Shown: positions 1 to 7,568 of the stretch, piece after piece
Layout: each line of letters opens with the position of its first letter
How positions within the stretch are numbered: position 1 is the first letter of the stretch
Origin: a virus
IMG/VR virus record: IMGVR_UViG_3300048930_000381
Coordinates: 1-35,865 of that record
Direction: 5' to 3' (one strand)
DNA length: 35,865 nucleotides
Notes under the pieces: model-generated
Databases searched by the model: none
What the model was told of the DNA's origin: nothing
The model's input: only the letters and a program-made list of their open reading frames with translations
Made by a program: the position numbers and the translations under genes

Positions 1-521
1 GCCGCGGCGTTGGTCTTGGCAATGCCGTCGGGCAGCGCCGCAAAGCGGTCTGCCACTTCGTCCAGGATCTCGCTGGTGTTCTTCAGCGTGCCGTCCGAGC
101 GCTTCACGCTGACGCCCAGGCGGTCGAACATCTCGGCCGGGGCCTTGATGCCGTCGGCGGCGTCGGATGCCACCTTGGACAGCTTGATGAGTGCCGCGGT
201 GAGTTCGTCCTGACTCACGCCGCTGAGGTCGGCCGCGTAGTTGAGCGCGGTGATTTCCTCGGTGAGCAGGCCCACCTGCCGCGCCTGCTTGGCCGCGGCA
301 TCGGCGGCGTCGATGCTGCCCTTGACCCAGTCGGTCACCTGACGCACGCTGACGGCCGCGGCAAGCGCCGCGCCGATGCCGGCCGCCACGCTGGCCACGC
401 GCGAGAAGGCGCGCTCCATGCGCTGGCTGTCCTTCTCTGCCAGGCGGGCGGCCTTGTCCATGCCCTGCTGCAGGCCGGCGAGCCGCGCCTCGAGGTCGAT
501 CGACAGGGTGGCGAGTGCCAT
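1..521 (-). CDS. Tail length tape measure protein (N-terminal part)
   Basis: This is the first 173 residues of the protein that sets siphophage tail length and acts in DNA ejection; the rest lies beyond the left edge. The start (MALATLSIDLEARLAG) follows the stop of the GT-type chaperone ORF by three bases. The visible part is alanine-rich and amphipathic with a hydrophobic stretch (VASVAAGIGAALAAAVSV, around residues 43-60) and motifs such as SGVSQDELTAALIKL typical of lambda-like tape measures. Its position after major tail protein and the two frameshift-linked chaperones is the canonical one. Confidence 0.9.
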   Translation of the reverse strand, partial: MALATLSIDLEARLAGLQQGMDKAARLAEKDSQRMERAFSRVASVAAGIGAALAAAVSVRQVTDWVKGSIDAADAAAKQARQVGLLTEEITALNYAADLSGVSQDELTAALIKLSKVASDAADGIKAPAEMFDRLGVSVKRSDGTLKNTSEILDEVADRFAALPDGIAKTNAA

Positions 522-524
522 GGT

Positions 525-1126
525 TCAGTCCTTCGCGTTCGCGGGCTTGTGGCGCTTGATCACGTCCAGGCCGTGCAGCAGCAGTTCGATATCGGCATCG
601 GGAACATCCAGCATGGCCAGCACGGCGGGCATGCCGGCCCAGTCGACGGCGCCCATGCCGTTGCTCAGCAGGTTCCAGGCGCGGATGGCCATGTGGCTGG
701 CTTCGGTGGGCTCTGGCGGTGCTTCGCCCTCGTACTGGATGCCCGCCTGCGCATCCAGCAGGGCGGTCAGTTTCCCTTGGCGGCCTCGCGCTGCTCGATG
801 AACTTGAGCACGTCGGCCTGCACTGCCTCGGCCACGGTCTTGAGCCACGCCACGTTGTCCAGGGCCAGCTCGCGCCAGGCGTTGGGGCCGAAGGGCACGG
901 CCTCGTCCTGGCTGCCCAGGGCCGGGCCGAAGATGCCCGCCGCAGTGAACCCGGGGCCGCGCCAGTCGACCACCAGATCGGCGTACGCCTCCAGCGTTCC
1001 GCCCTGCAGCAGCGCCGGCATGCGGGCCTCTGCGGGGCGGCGGATGCGCACCTCGCGCTGGTCGTCCAGGCGCACCCAGCGCTCGCGCCCGGCCAGGATG
1101 CGGGCGGTGACGGGGTCGGTGCTCAT
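525..1126 (-). CDS. Tail assembly chaperone GT-type fusion made by -1 frameshift
   Basis: In lambda-like phages a fraction of ribosomes slip at the end of gene G to make a G-T fusion, which helps wrap tail protein onto the tape measure. Here the short product (767-1126) ends just after the heptamer GGGAAAC (770-776). A -1 shift there enters an open frame that continues LTALLDAQAG and runs for about 80 residues to a stop at 525, four bases from the tape-measure start. The T-like extension has no good start of its own. Shifting efficiency and a stimulatory structure were not assessed. Confidence 0.8.
767..1126 (-). CDS. Tail assembly chaperone (G-like)
   Basis: A 119-residue protein starting MSTDPVTARILAGRERW; its ATG abuts the stop of the major tail protein. 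Size, acidic/basic mix and position between major tail protein and tape measure match the lambda gpG/HK97 gp14 group of tail chaperones. It ends EAAKGN, the last two codons being part of a slippery heptamer, so the same start also gives a longer frameshift product. Function is inferred from synteny and the frameshift signature rather than a catalytic motif. Confidence 0.82.
   Translation of the reverse strand: MSTDPVTARILAGRERWVRLDDQREVRIRRPAEARMPALLQGGTLEAYADLVVDWRGPGFTAAGIFGPALGSQDEAVPFGPNAWRELALDNVAWLKTVAEAVQADVLKFIEQREAAKGN
770..776 (-). promoter_or_regulatory. Programmed -1 frameshift site GGGAAAC
   Basis: On the minus strand the heptamer reads G GGA AAC in the G frame and directly precedes the TGA. 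It fits X XXY YYZ and differs from the lambda G/GT site (GGGAAAG) only in the last base. The -1 frame stays open for about 80 codons up to the tape measure gene. Confidence 0.82.
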
Positions 1127-1773
1127 CAGACGTTGGGCTTGAGCGGGAAGGCCGGGACAATGATGTTGAAGCTGCCCGTGCCACCGGCGCCGACATCCAC
1201 GTTTTCACCCGGCAGGCTGGGCGTACCGTAGGCCACGCGCAGCACGGTGCTGGTGGACACCTTGGTGATCTTGACCAGGATCTTCCCGCCGCCAATGGCC
1301 TGGCTCGCCACGTAGGCAAGCGCCGCGCTCATGGTTTCGGGGCTGCGGATCTGCACGGTGAGATCCTGCGAACCCAGCAGGCCGGCGACGTTGCGGGTCT
1401 TGATGTCCGTCAGCCGCGTGTCGTCGATCTGTGCCGCGGCGGCATCGGGCAGGTTGTAGTTGTAGGCCTCGGTGATGACGCCCCAGGTGGCCGCGGCGAT
1501 CAGGTCGCCCGCGGTGAACGTGCTGTAGTTGGTGGTGTTGAGGCCCGCGAGCTCGAAGGTGTCGGTGGCGGCGTTGTCCGTCATCACCGCCTGCTCGTGC
1601 GCCTCGACCATGCCCGCGGCGATGCTGAGGTAGCCCACGGTGCCGTCGGCGATGCCATGGGCGGTCTTGCTGGCCACGCCGGGGCTGGCCTTGGTGATGG
1701 CGGTCAGGGCCGCGGCGGTGGCAAAGGTGAGGGCGACTTCGACCTTGATGTCGCGCCCGACGATGGTGGTCAT
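1126..1773 (-). CDS. Major tail (tube) protein
   Basis: A 215-residue protein (MTTIVGRDIKVEVALTFATA) that should form the tail tube as stacked hexameric rings. It has beta-rich sequence with a repeated G-x-T-x-F pattern and a C-terminal segment of the type seen in gpV/HK97 gp6-like tube proteins (NVDVGAGGTGSFNIIVPAFP). It sits between tail completion genes and the chaperones, as expected. The start is preceded on the minus strand by a GAAAGGA Shine-Dalgarno. Confidence 0.85.
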   Translation of the reverse strand: MTTIVGRDIKVEVALTFATAAALTAITKASPGVASKTAHGIADGTVGYLSIAAGMVEAHEQAVMTDNAATDTFELAGLNTTNYSTFTAGDLIAAATWGVITEAYNYNLPDAAAAQIDDTRLTDIKTRNVAGLLGSQDLTVQIRSPETMSAALAYVASQAIGGGKILVKITKVSTSTVLRVAYGTPSLPGENVDVGAGGTGSFNIIVPAFPLKPNV

Positions 1774-1785
1774 GATGCAGTCCTT

Positions 1786-1872
1786 TCAGACGGTGGTGAA
1801 TCGGGCGGCGCCCGGGAACAAGAAGGCCAGCACGCGGCTGGCCTGGAAACGGGTTGCAACGGCGGGCTTCAT
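1786..1872 (-). CDS. Possible 28-residue leader or small ORF
   Basis: A short ORF (MKPAVATRFQASRVLAFLFP...) whose ATG overlaps the TGA of the DUF3168 gene (ATGA), the coupling used throughout this operon. It fills most of the 95-base gap before the major tail gene. It is short and has no recognisable homology, so it may be chance; the overlap is the only positive evidence. Confidence 0.3.
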   Translation of the reverse strand: MKPAVATRFQASRVLAFLFPGAARFTTV

Positions 1873-2222
1873 TCCCACCACTCGGCAGTCAGCACGGTGG
1901 CATCGAGCCCGAGCTCGGGGTCGGCACCGGTGGCGCGCAGCGTGACCACGCGGCCGTCGGCCAGCAGCGCGGCCAGCACGGCATCGGCCACCGCGTCGGC
2001 GGTGCCGGCGTCGTCGGCCCAGCACTCCACGCGCACCTGCACCTGGTTGGCATGCAGGCTGTTGTCCAGGCTGTACAGCGGGGTGTGCTGCGCGGTGAAG
2101 ACGATGTAGGGCGTGACGACGCCCTGCTCGACAACGTTTTGCGCGATTCGCGCGGCCGGCACCAACGCGGTGACGCCAGCGGCGGCCGTCAACAGGGCGC
2201 GGAAGTCGCTCTCGGCGCTCAT
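1869..2222 (-). CDS. Tail completion protein, DUF3168 family
   Basis: A 117-residue protein, MSAESDFRALLTAAAGVTALVP, with the DUF3168 signature of an early 'VPARI' turn followed by 'PYIVFTAQHTP' and an acidic C-terminal beta segment. Members (SPP1 gp17/HK97 gp10-adjacent proteins) cap the head-proximal end of the tail. It overlaps the preceding HK97-gp10-like gene by four bases and precedes the tail tube gene. Confidence 0.8.
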   Translation of the reverse strand: MSAESDFRALLTAAAGVTALVPAARIAQNVVEQGVVTPYIVFTAQHTPLYSLDNSLHANQVQVRVECWADDAGTADAVADAVLAALLADGRVVTLRATGADPELGLDATVLTAEWWE

Positions 2223-2788
2223 GGCGTCTGGCCCTTGTTGTTGAGCTTTGCGATGGCAGGGCCCAGCTTCTGCACGAAGATGCCCAGGGCCTGCTGCAGC
2301 CGGGTGGCGCCTTTCTGCAGAAAGCCGAAGCCGGCGCGGATCTTGGGGTTGGTGCTGCGCGCCATCTCGCGCCGCTGCCGGCGGCCTGCGGCACCGCGCC
2401 CACCGGTGCGGCGACCGGCCGGGTTCCAGCCAAACTCGAGCCAGCGCCAGTAGAACGGGTCGTCCTGGCTCTTGGCACCGCGGGCGCCCTTCTTGGCCGG
2501 CCGCACGTTGACGAACACGCCCACGTTGCCGGCGCGGCGCGCGATCTTGCTGGTGCGCACGCTGATGGCGTTGCGCACGGTTCCTGGCTTGCGGTAGGGC
2601 GCGGCCAGGCGCGCACCTTCGGCGCTGAGCACGGGCGCATTGGCGCGGGATTCGTCGCGCACCACGCGCGCACCGGCGGCCAGGGCGTTGCGCAGGGCAC
2701 GCTTGCGCAGCTTCTCGGGCACGCTGCGCAGCGCGGCCTGCAGCTCCTTCAGGCCTTCGACCTTGAGCATGATGCCGTCAGCGGCCAT
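2219..2788 (-). CDS. HK97 gp10-family neck/tail-completion protein
   Basis: About 189 residues, starting MAADGIMLKVEGLKELQAAL. The opening 'V-x-G-L-K-E-L-x-x-A-L' and following 'K-x-x-x-A-L-x-x-A-A-x-x-V' helix are the hallmark of the HK97 gp10 family. A very basic middle part (residues ~130-155) could contact DNA or the connector. The chosen ATG overlaps the previous gene by 11 bases; a start at 2770 (MLKVEG) is also possible. Confidence 0.8.
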   Translation of the reverse strand: MAADGIMLKVEGLKELQAALRSVPEKLRKRALRNALAAGARVVRDESRANAPVLSAEGARLAAPYRKPGTVRNAISVRTSKIARRAGNVGVFVNVRPAKKGARGAKSQDDPFYWRWLEFGWNPAGRRTGGRGAAGRRQRREMARSTNPKIRAGFGFLQKGATRLQQALGIFVQKLGPAIAKLNNKGQTP

Positions 2789-3119
2789 CCTTGACCCCCT
2801 GGGTGCAGTACAGGTCGACCCATTCGCGGTTGGCGCTGGGCACCACGGCCACGATGTCGTAAGGCGTGGCGCCTTCGAGCGCGCGCATGGCGGCGGTGAG
2901 GTCGGTGCGGTAGCGGATGCGCCATGCCATGGCGCCCTCGGCCTGCAGCTGGCCCGCGGCAAAGTACTCGCGCCCCTTGGCCGGCATGGGCTGGGCCCAC
3001 ACGCTGGCGTCGGTGGCCAGGCTGCCCCAGGGGCCATTGGGCTGGCCGCGGGCATCGACCCCGGCGGCGCGGGCCTGCAGGGTGATCAGCGTGTCCATGA
3101 AACCGGCGTTGAGCGGCAT
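2778..3119 (-). CDS. Phage head-tail adaptor (SPP1 gp16-like)
   Basis: 113 residues, MPLNAGFMDTLITLQARAAG. The N-terminus 'MDTLITLQ', central 'WAQPMPAKGREYFAAGQ' and late 'YRTDLTAAMR...YDIVAVVP' correspond to the head-tail adaptor family that plugs the portal after packaging. It follows the gp6-like connector by two bases and overlaps the gp10-like gene. Good match in length and order. Confidence 0.84.
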   Translation of the reverse strand: MPLNAGFMDTLITLQARAAGVDARGQPNGPWGSLATDASVWAQPMPAKGREYFAAGQLQAEGAMAWRIRYRTDLTAAMRALEGATPYDIVAVVPSANREWVDLYCTQGVKDGR

Positions 3120-3121
3120 GG

Positions 3122-3712
3122 TCAGGCGCCCCACAGGCGGAAAGGGTCGAGCAGGCGCTCGCTGTAGTGGCCTGGCAGATCGGCCACGCTGACCCCGGCG
3201 GCCACGTCTTCGCGGAACTTGTACAGCGTGCCCACGCGCAGCTTGATGTACGCGAGGATGGGCCCCGGCACCGCCGCGCCGCTGGCGCCGAAGCCGGCCG
3301 TGAAGCGCACGCGCACGGCGTTGACGGTGTCGTAGGTGGCGGGCCAGGTGGACAGCGCGGCCGACGGCAGCACGTAGCCGGGCTCGGTGACGTCGTCGAG
3401 CGTGTAGTCTGCCGGGTCGAGCACGGCGGTGGCGCCGGCCGTGTCGGTGTAGCTGATGCTGGTGATGGCCGCCACCGGCCCGGCCGGCGAGCCGCCCACC
3501 TTGATCTCGACGGCCGGGAAGGCGTCGAGCACGCGCTCCCAGGTCTGCGTGATGATGCTGCGGCCCATCAGGTGCTCGGCGTGCTGCCGCGCGGCGCTGA
3601 CCAGCGTGGCGATGAGCGCGTCGTCGGCGCTGTGCGTGACGCGCAGGTGCAGCTTGGCCTCGGCGGTGCTGACGGGCTCGGCCGCGGGCGCGGTGATCAG
3701 TTTCAGGGTCAT
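3122..3712 (-). CDS. Head-tail connector (HK97 gp6-like)
   Basis: 196 residues beginning MTLKLITAPAAEPVSTAEAK. The motif order 'P-V-S-x-x-E-A-K-x-H-L-R', 'D-D-A-L-I-A-x-L-V-x-A-A-R', 'G-R-x-I-I-T-Q-T-W' is diagnostic of gp6-like connector proteins that sit under the portal. The start overlaps the stop of the upstream repeat protein by four bases. The C-terminal third ('YKFREDVAAGVSVADLPG') matches the usual family tail. Confidence 0.87.
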   Translation of the reverse strand: MTLKLITAPAAEPVSTAEAKLHLRVTHSADDALIATLVSAARQHAEHLMGRSIITQTWERVLDAFPAVEIKVGGSPAGPVAAITSISYTDTAGATAVLDPADYTLDDVTEPGYVLPSAALSTWPATYDTVNAVRVRFTAGFGASGAAVPGPILAYIKLRVGTLYKFREDVAAGVSVADLPGHYSERLLDPFRLWGA

Positions 3713-5085
3713 CGGGTTCCCCCGCGGTAGATGGGACGGCGCGCGGTCTGCACATTGGCCGGGCGGCCCGCCAGTTGCAGGCGGCGGCCGGCGGGTGAGG
3801 CGCTGAGGGGCTGCGCGGCGCCGGGCTTCGCAGCCGAACCAACGATGACAGCCGAACTCGCCACCAGCGCCCCCATCGCCTCGTGCAACGTCAGATGCGC
3901 GGCCGAGCCGGCGATGACAGCCGGGCCGGCGGCAATCGCGCCCTCTGCTGTGTGCAGGGTCAGGTGCGCCGCTGCGCCCGCAACGGTCGCCGGCTGCGCT
4001 GCCAGCGCACCAACCGCATCGAATTCGCCATCGGCCGAGCGTTCCGCAGCGCCTGCAACGACAGCAGCGCCAGCGGCCAGGGCTCCCGATGTGGCGTGAA
4101 CGACGATGTGGTTGGCCGCACCGTCCACCGTTGCGGCCTGCGCCACCAGGGCACCAGTCGCAGTGTGCAGCGCCAACCTGGCAGCCGTGCCGACGACGGC
4201 AGCGCTTTGGGCTGTCAGCGCACCAGTTGCCGCGAAGGCTGACCCGTGAGCGGCGGCGCCAGAGATCGTCGCCGCCTGCGCGGCCAGGATGCCGGCTGCG
4301 ATGTGCGGATGAACCGCCGCCCCCGCCACTGTCGCAGACTGGGCGACAAGCGCCCCGGTCGACGTGTGAAGCGTCAGATGAGCGGCGGTGCCGGCTACCG
4401 TGGCGGCGTCTGCGGTGAGCGTCCCGGAAGTCGGATGTGAAGTCCCACCCGCCGAAGCCGGCGCGGTGTCGCCGTTTGTGCCAACGCCAAACTGCTGTAG
4501 CGTGTGCCCACCGACTGAGTTGTAGGCCGCGGCGCCAGCCCATCCAACGCCAGTGATGTTTGAGTCCGTGGTATCGATGTCCCACGACCCAGGCTCACCG
4601 CCACCATCAGCCCAGATTCGCGCCCGAATACTCGTGCCGTTTGCTCGGAATCGAATCCAGTAGTCCACGCCATTGGTAAGCGCGGTCGAGAACGTGGCAA
4701 CGGTCGTCGGCGTATCTGTGCCGACACACCGATGCACGCGCATGCGGATGGTCGCCAGACTGATCGCGTAGTGATTTGCCGCCTCGTCTGACCCGCTGCC
4801 CCGCAGCATAAACACCATGCCATCCGACGCCCCGGATTGCATGGTGACCAGCCCAAGCAACTCGATGTCGTCGCGATCTGAATCGCCGTCGATATCGTTC
4901 CACGACGCGCCGATCCAGTCGGCGCCATAGCCGCCGTTCCCAGGATACGCCAGGTCACCGCCGCTGACGCTGAACGACGGGTCGGTGTCGTACCGCTGCG
5001 TCCAGTCAGTGCCGAAGTCGGCAAAGTCGTCGGTGAAATACGTGGCCACGTCAGATGTCCTGAACGTCCCCGATGGATACGTCAA
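3709..5085 (-). CDS. Putative virion-associated repeat protein with jelly-roll-like N-terminus
   Basis: 458 residues. The first ~205 residues look like a secreted-type beta domain (FTDDFADFG, WIRFRANGTSIRARIWADGG) similar in style to LamG/concanavalin-like folds. Residues ~221-422 are nine tandem copies of a ~23-residue unit 'GALVAQAATVAGAAAHLTLH', giving a regular Ala-rich beta structure. A basic tail closes the protein. It lies inside the head operon, between capsid-accessory genes and the gp6-like connector, so a decoration, fibre or host-binding role is possible. Assignment as a virion protein is inferred from position. Confidence 0.62.
   Translation of the reverse strand: MTYPSGTFRTSDVATYFTDDFADFGTDWTQRYDTDPSFSVSGGDLAYPGNGGYGADWIGASWNDIDGDSDRDDIELLGLVTMQSGASDGMVFMLRGSGSDEAANHYAISLATIRMRVHRCVGTDTPTTVATFSTALTNGVDYWIRFRANGTSIRARIWADGGGEPGSWDIDTTDSNITGVGWAGAAAYNSVGGHTLQQFGVGTNGDTAPASAGGTSHPTSGTLTADAATVAGTAAHLTLHTSTGALVAQSATVAGAAVHPHIAAGILAAQAATISGAAAHGSAFAATGALTAQSAAVVGTAARLALHTATGALVAQAATVDGAANHIVVHATSGALAAGAAVVAGAAERSADGEFDAVGALAAQPATVAGAAAHLTLHTAEGAIAAGPAVIAGSAAHLTLHEAMGALVASSAVIVGSAAKPGAAQPLSASPAGRRLQLAGRPANVQTARRPIYRGGTR
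3820..4425 (-). repeat. Nine tandem ~69-bp coding repeats
   Basis: Within the preceding gene, units begin at residues about 221, 244, 265, 288, 311, 334, 359, 382 and 405, a period of 21-25 residues (usually 23). The conserved core is G-A-L-x-A-x-x-A-x-V-x-G-x-A-A-x. Copies ending in AHLTLHTA are the most alike, which suggests recent duplication. Confidence 0.85.
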
Positions 5086-5425
5086 TGCCTGGGCTGATCT
5101 GGCCGACGATGGAATTCAGCATGTCGCGCAACGACCAGCCGATTTGCGCGCTGAAAGTCAGCCCGGCCGCCAGCACAGCATCGCGCGTAGCGGTGCGGAT
5201 CGGCTGCGGGATGGCGGACCACGCCACATCGAACGACGCATCAGGCAAAACAAAGATGTCGGCATCCGCTTGCACGGATTGCAGGTCCGACACCGCGAAC
5301 TGATACAGACCCCAGGCGCTCGCGTCGCTCGACCATCCGCGCCACGAATCGGTATATGTGGCGATCTTCGGGTCGATGAACCCGGGCGTGTACTCGCCAA
5401 ATTTTGAAATGCACCAGCGCTTCAT
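5051..5425 (-). CDS. Hypothetical phage protein
   Basis: 124 residues, MKRWCISKFGEYTPGFIDPK, with no recognised domain. An AGGAG Shine-Dalgarno lies six bases before the ATG. It overlaps the repeat protein gene by 35 bases, implying coordinated translation. The C-terminal half alternates hydrophobic segments (LTFSAQIGWSLRDMLNSIVGQI). It may be a partner or assembly factor of the repeat protein; this is inference from linkage only. Confidence 0.6.
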   Translation of the reverse strand: MKRWCISKFGEYTPGFIDPKIATYTDSWRGWSSDASAWGLYQFAVSDLQSVQADADIFVLPDASFDVAWSAIPQPIRTATRDAVLAAGLTFSAQIGWSLRDMLNSIVGQISPGIDVSIGDVQDI

Positions 5426-5434
5426 GCGTTGCTC

Positions 5435-6019
5435 CTAGTTGACACGCCGGCACAGTGCCAGCCGATCAGCGCGCCCGAGCACGCTGCAATACGTCGATGA
5501 GCCCTCGACGCTGCGGGTAGAGCAGTCGCAGGCCGCGTCGGCAGGCGCACGCTCTGCCGCCTGCGCGCCACGGGTCACGCCGCCCACCTCGGCCGGCGTG
5601 GCCGTGTAGGTCGGACGGCTTCCGTCAACCGCCCGGGTGTTGACAGGCACACGCCAGTCCGGCAGCGGCGGCGGTTTCACGCACGCGGCCACGGCGTCGA
5701 ACAGGGGTGCCAGCACGTCCGGCCGCCCTGCTGCGGTCATGTGCTGGTCCCAGGCCTGCCGGCGCTGCGCGTCGCTGGCAGCGATGCCCTCGGCCAACAC
5801 GCGCCCCCAATCGGGCACAGCCTGCGACCACAAGCCCCAGGCGTAGTAGCCAGAGCGCGTGAAGTCGTCGGCCCAGGCCCAGGCCACCACCCAGCCATCG
5901 GCAGACTGGCGCACGCATGGCGGCGTCGAGTTGGCACTCAGCGGCCAAGGCCAGTAGGCCGGGGGTGCGGCCTGCGCGGAAGTGCAGAGCAAGGCCAGCG
6001 CGAAGAGCAGCCTACGCAT
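5435..6019 (-). CDS. Exported protein of unknown function in the head operon
   Basis: 194 residues with a clear Sec signal peptide: MRR, hydrophobic LLFALALLC, then TSAQA followed by APP, giving a likely signal peptidase I site after residue 18. The mature part is Trp-rich at the start (YWPWPL, WVVAWAWADDF) and has several Cys (CVRQ, ACVK, CDCS, YCSVLG, LCRR) that could form periplasmic disulfides. The ATG overlaps the preceding stop by eight bases. A periplasmic product from a virion operon is unusual; superinfection control or surface change is speculative. Confidence 0.65.
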   Translation of the reverse strand: MRRLLFALALLCTSAQAAPPAYWPWPLSANSTPPCVRQSADGWVVAWAWADDFTRSGYYAWGLWSQAVPDWGRVLAEGIAASDAQRRQAWDQHMTAAGRPDVLAPLFDAVAACVKPPPLPDWRVPVNTRAVDGSRPTYTATPAEVGGVTRGAQAAERAPADAACDCSTRSVEGSSTYCSVLGRADRLALCRRVN

Positions 6020-6428
6020 GCATCATCTCCCGGTACAGGGCCGCCGCTGCACGCGCCTGGTCTTCCATCAGCGACGCCAGCGGGTCGCGCGCCACGGCGG
6101 GTTTCACGCGGGCCTTGGGGCGCCGTTCGCCCGCCTCGATCGCGCGAGCAGTGTCGCTGGCGATGGCGACTTCTTCGGGGGTGTCGAGGGTCAACACTTC
6201 CATGCCTTCCTCGATGTCGACCAGATGCAAGGCCTTGCCGCTGCGGTATCCCGGGATGGCGCGGCGCAGCGCGTCGACGATGGCGCTGTAGGCGACGGTG
6301 GGGTCATCCCGGCCGGTCTTCCAGCAGGCAATCAGCGCTTCCTGCCGGGCGTCGTCGGCATCGAATGCCACGCAGGGCGCATGCCGGCGCTTGAAGCGCC
6401 ACACGGCCCATTCGATCGCCTTGCTCAC
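6012..6428 (-). CDS. Small helical protein with sigma-70 region 2-like segment
   Basis: 138 residues from a GTG that overlaps the previous stop (GTGA); an in-frame ATG 30 bases upstream at 6458 is an alternative. Residues ~20-60 (FDADDARQEALIACW...AIVDALRRAIPG) resemble the helix pair of sigma-70 region 2 ('D-L-x-Q-E-G-L-x-A-L-W' followed by 'I-x-D-A-L-R-R'). No region 4 is seen. It could be a small transcription factor or simply a helical phage protein. Confidence in the gene is good; the sigma link is weak. Confidence 0.55.
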   Translation of the reverse strand: MSKAIEWAVWRFKRRHAPCVAFDADDARQEALIACWKTGRDDPTVAYSAIVDALRRAIPGYRSGKALHLVDIEEGMEVLTLDTPEEVAIASDTARAIEAGERRPKARVKPAVARDPLASLMEDQARAAAALYREMMHA

Positions 6429-6829
6429 GGCATCGCTTCGTAAGTCAGCGACGAGCACGACACCGTGTCACCCGCGCCAATGGTCAGGCCGCCGGTCATG
6501 TTGATGTCCGAGCCAGACGCCGCGACCGCGCAATGCACGACGACCGTGGCGCCTGAGGTTTCCAGCGTCGCCGCGGCCACCGGGGAAGCGTTGCCGGTGG
6601 CATTGGTGTCGCTGGAAATGGCGTTGGCGGTGATGACGCCATCGGCGTTGCCGCCGGCCGAGCCAGCCGCATCGAATGCGGTTGCCGACAGGGGCAGCGT
6701 GGCGACTGCCGTGCCAGGCGAATCGGCGGTGCCGGACAGCCGGAACACGAGATTGCCCGACGCGCCGATGGTCGAGTCGACCAGATCGGCAACGGTGTTG
6801 CGGAATGCGACGGGGTGCGTCGTGCTCAT
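6425..6829 (-). CDS. Hypothetical virion-type protein
   Basis: 134 residues, MSTTHPVAFRNTVADLVDST. The body is Ala/Gly/Thr/Ser-rich and beta-prone, with phrases (LVFRLSGTADSPG, ATLPLSATAFDAAGSA, ANAISSDTNATG) that recur in small phage proteins encoded next to capsid genes. It may be a minor head or decoration protein. Neighbouring genes overlap by four bases on both sides. Confidence 0.6.
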   Translation of the reverse strand: MSTTHPVAFRNTVADLVDSTIGASGNLVFRLSGTADSPGTAVATLPLSATAFDAAGSAGGNADGVITANAISSDTNATGNASPVAAATLETSGATVVVHCAVAASGSDINMTGGLTIGAGDTVSCSSLTYEAMP

Positions 6830-6987
6830 GGCTGGTCCTTCGTCGGTTCAGGTTGTGCGACCGGCGTGCCGATCACGGTGTATTCCTCGACCTTGCCCGT
6901 GGCCGCGCGCTTGATCTGGATCGTTGCGCGAAGAACGGCAGGCTTGGCCTGGATCTGTTGTTCGGCAGGTGACGCTTGCGCATTCAT
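6826..6987 (-). CDS. Small phage protein of unknown function
   Basis: 53 residues from MNAQASPAEQQIQAKPAVL, with core 'RATIQIKRAATGKVEEYTVIG'. This start is preferred because the ORF upstream of it is low-complexity; the stop overlaps the next ATG by four bases. The pattern 'I-Q-I-K-R-x-x-T-G-K-x-E-E-Y-x-x-x-G' is a short beta hairpin common in phage head-operon proteins. No specific function is recognised. Confidence 0.5.
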   Translation of the reverse strand: MNAQASPAEQQIQAKPAVLRATIQIKRAATGKVEEYTVIGTPVAQPEPTKDQP

Positions 6988-7089
6988 GGGGGCCACATCT
7001 GTTAAAGGCTGCAAAGCGCCGCGCCCGGCGCGTGCGGTGTGCATGGCCGGGCGCGGGTGGGTTGCCGGGGTCAGACGGTCAGCGCCGCG

Positions 7090-7533
7090 TCACTCGACGA
7101 TCTCGACGACGGCGGCGTCGTCGTTGTCGCCGGCCGGGCCGTAGCGCGGCTCGAGCCCCAGCACCACGATCGAGCAGGTGCCGCCCGTCGTGTTGCCGGT
7201 GGTGATCTTGCCGCGGATGTGCTCCTGGTCGGAGCCCGCCAGGTCGGCCGCGTCGACGGCGACGATGATGACCTTGCTGTCGTTGTTGGAGGCGTGGGCG
7301 GCCAGCTGCGTGGCGGCCTTGACCGTCACGTTGCTGCTGCCGTTGCTCTCGCAACGCTCGACGACGCAGTCGATCGTCTCGGCTGCCATGTCGCCCAGGC
7401 GGAAGATGACCAGCGCCTTGCCGAACTTGGCCAGGCTGGCAGCTGTGGACGCCAGCGGCGTGGAGCTGGCGGTGCCGGTGGACCAGGCCAGCAGGGCGGC
7501 CTGTTCGGCCGCGGAGCCCTTGAGTGCGCTCAT
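7090..7533 (-). CDS. Putative head accessory protein
   Basis: 147 residues, MSALKGSAAEQAALLAWSTG, immediately downstream of the capsid gene. Sequence is beta-rich (ALVIFRLGDMAAETIDCVVERCE, KVIIVAVDAADLAG, CSIVVLGLEPRYGP) and ends acidic (DDAAVVEIVE). Position directly after the major capsid protein is where many siphophages place a decoration or stabilisation protein, which is the best guess here. A GGAAA Shine-Dalgarno precedes the ATG. Confidence 0.6.
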   Translation of the reverse strand: MSALKGSAAEQAALLAWSTGTASSTPLASTAASLAKFGKALVIFRLGDMAAETIDCVVERCESNGSSNVTVKAATQLAAHASNNDSKVIIVAVDAADLAGSDQEHIRGKITTGNTTGGTCSIVVLGLEPRYGPAGDNDDAAVVEIVE

Positions 7534-7568
7534 GGGAGTTTCCTTTGCTCAGATGTTGCAGCGGCCGA

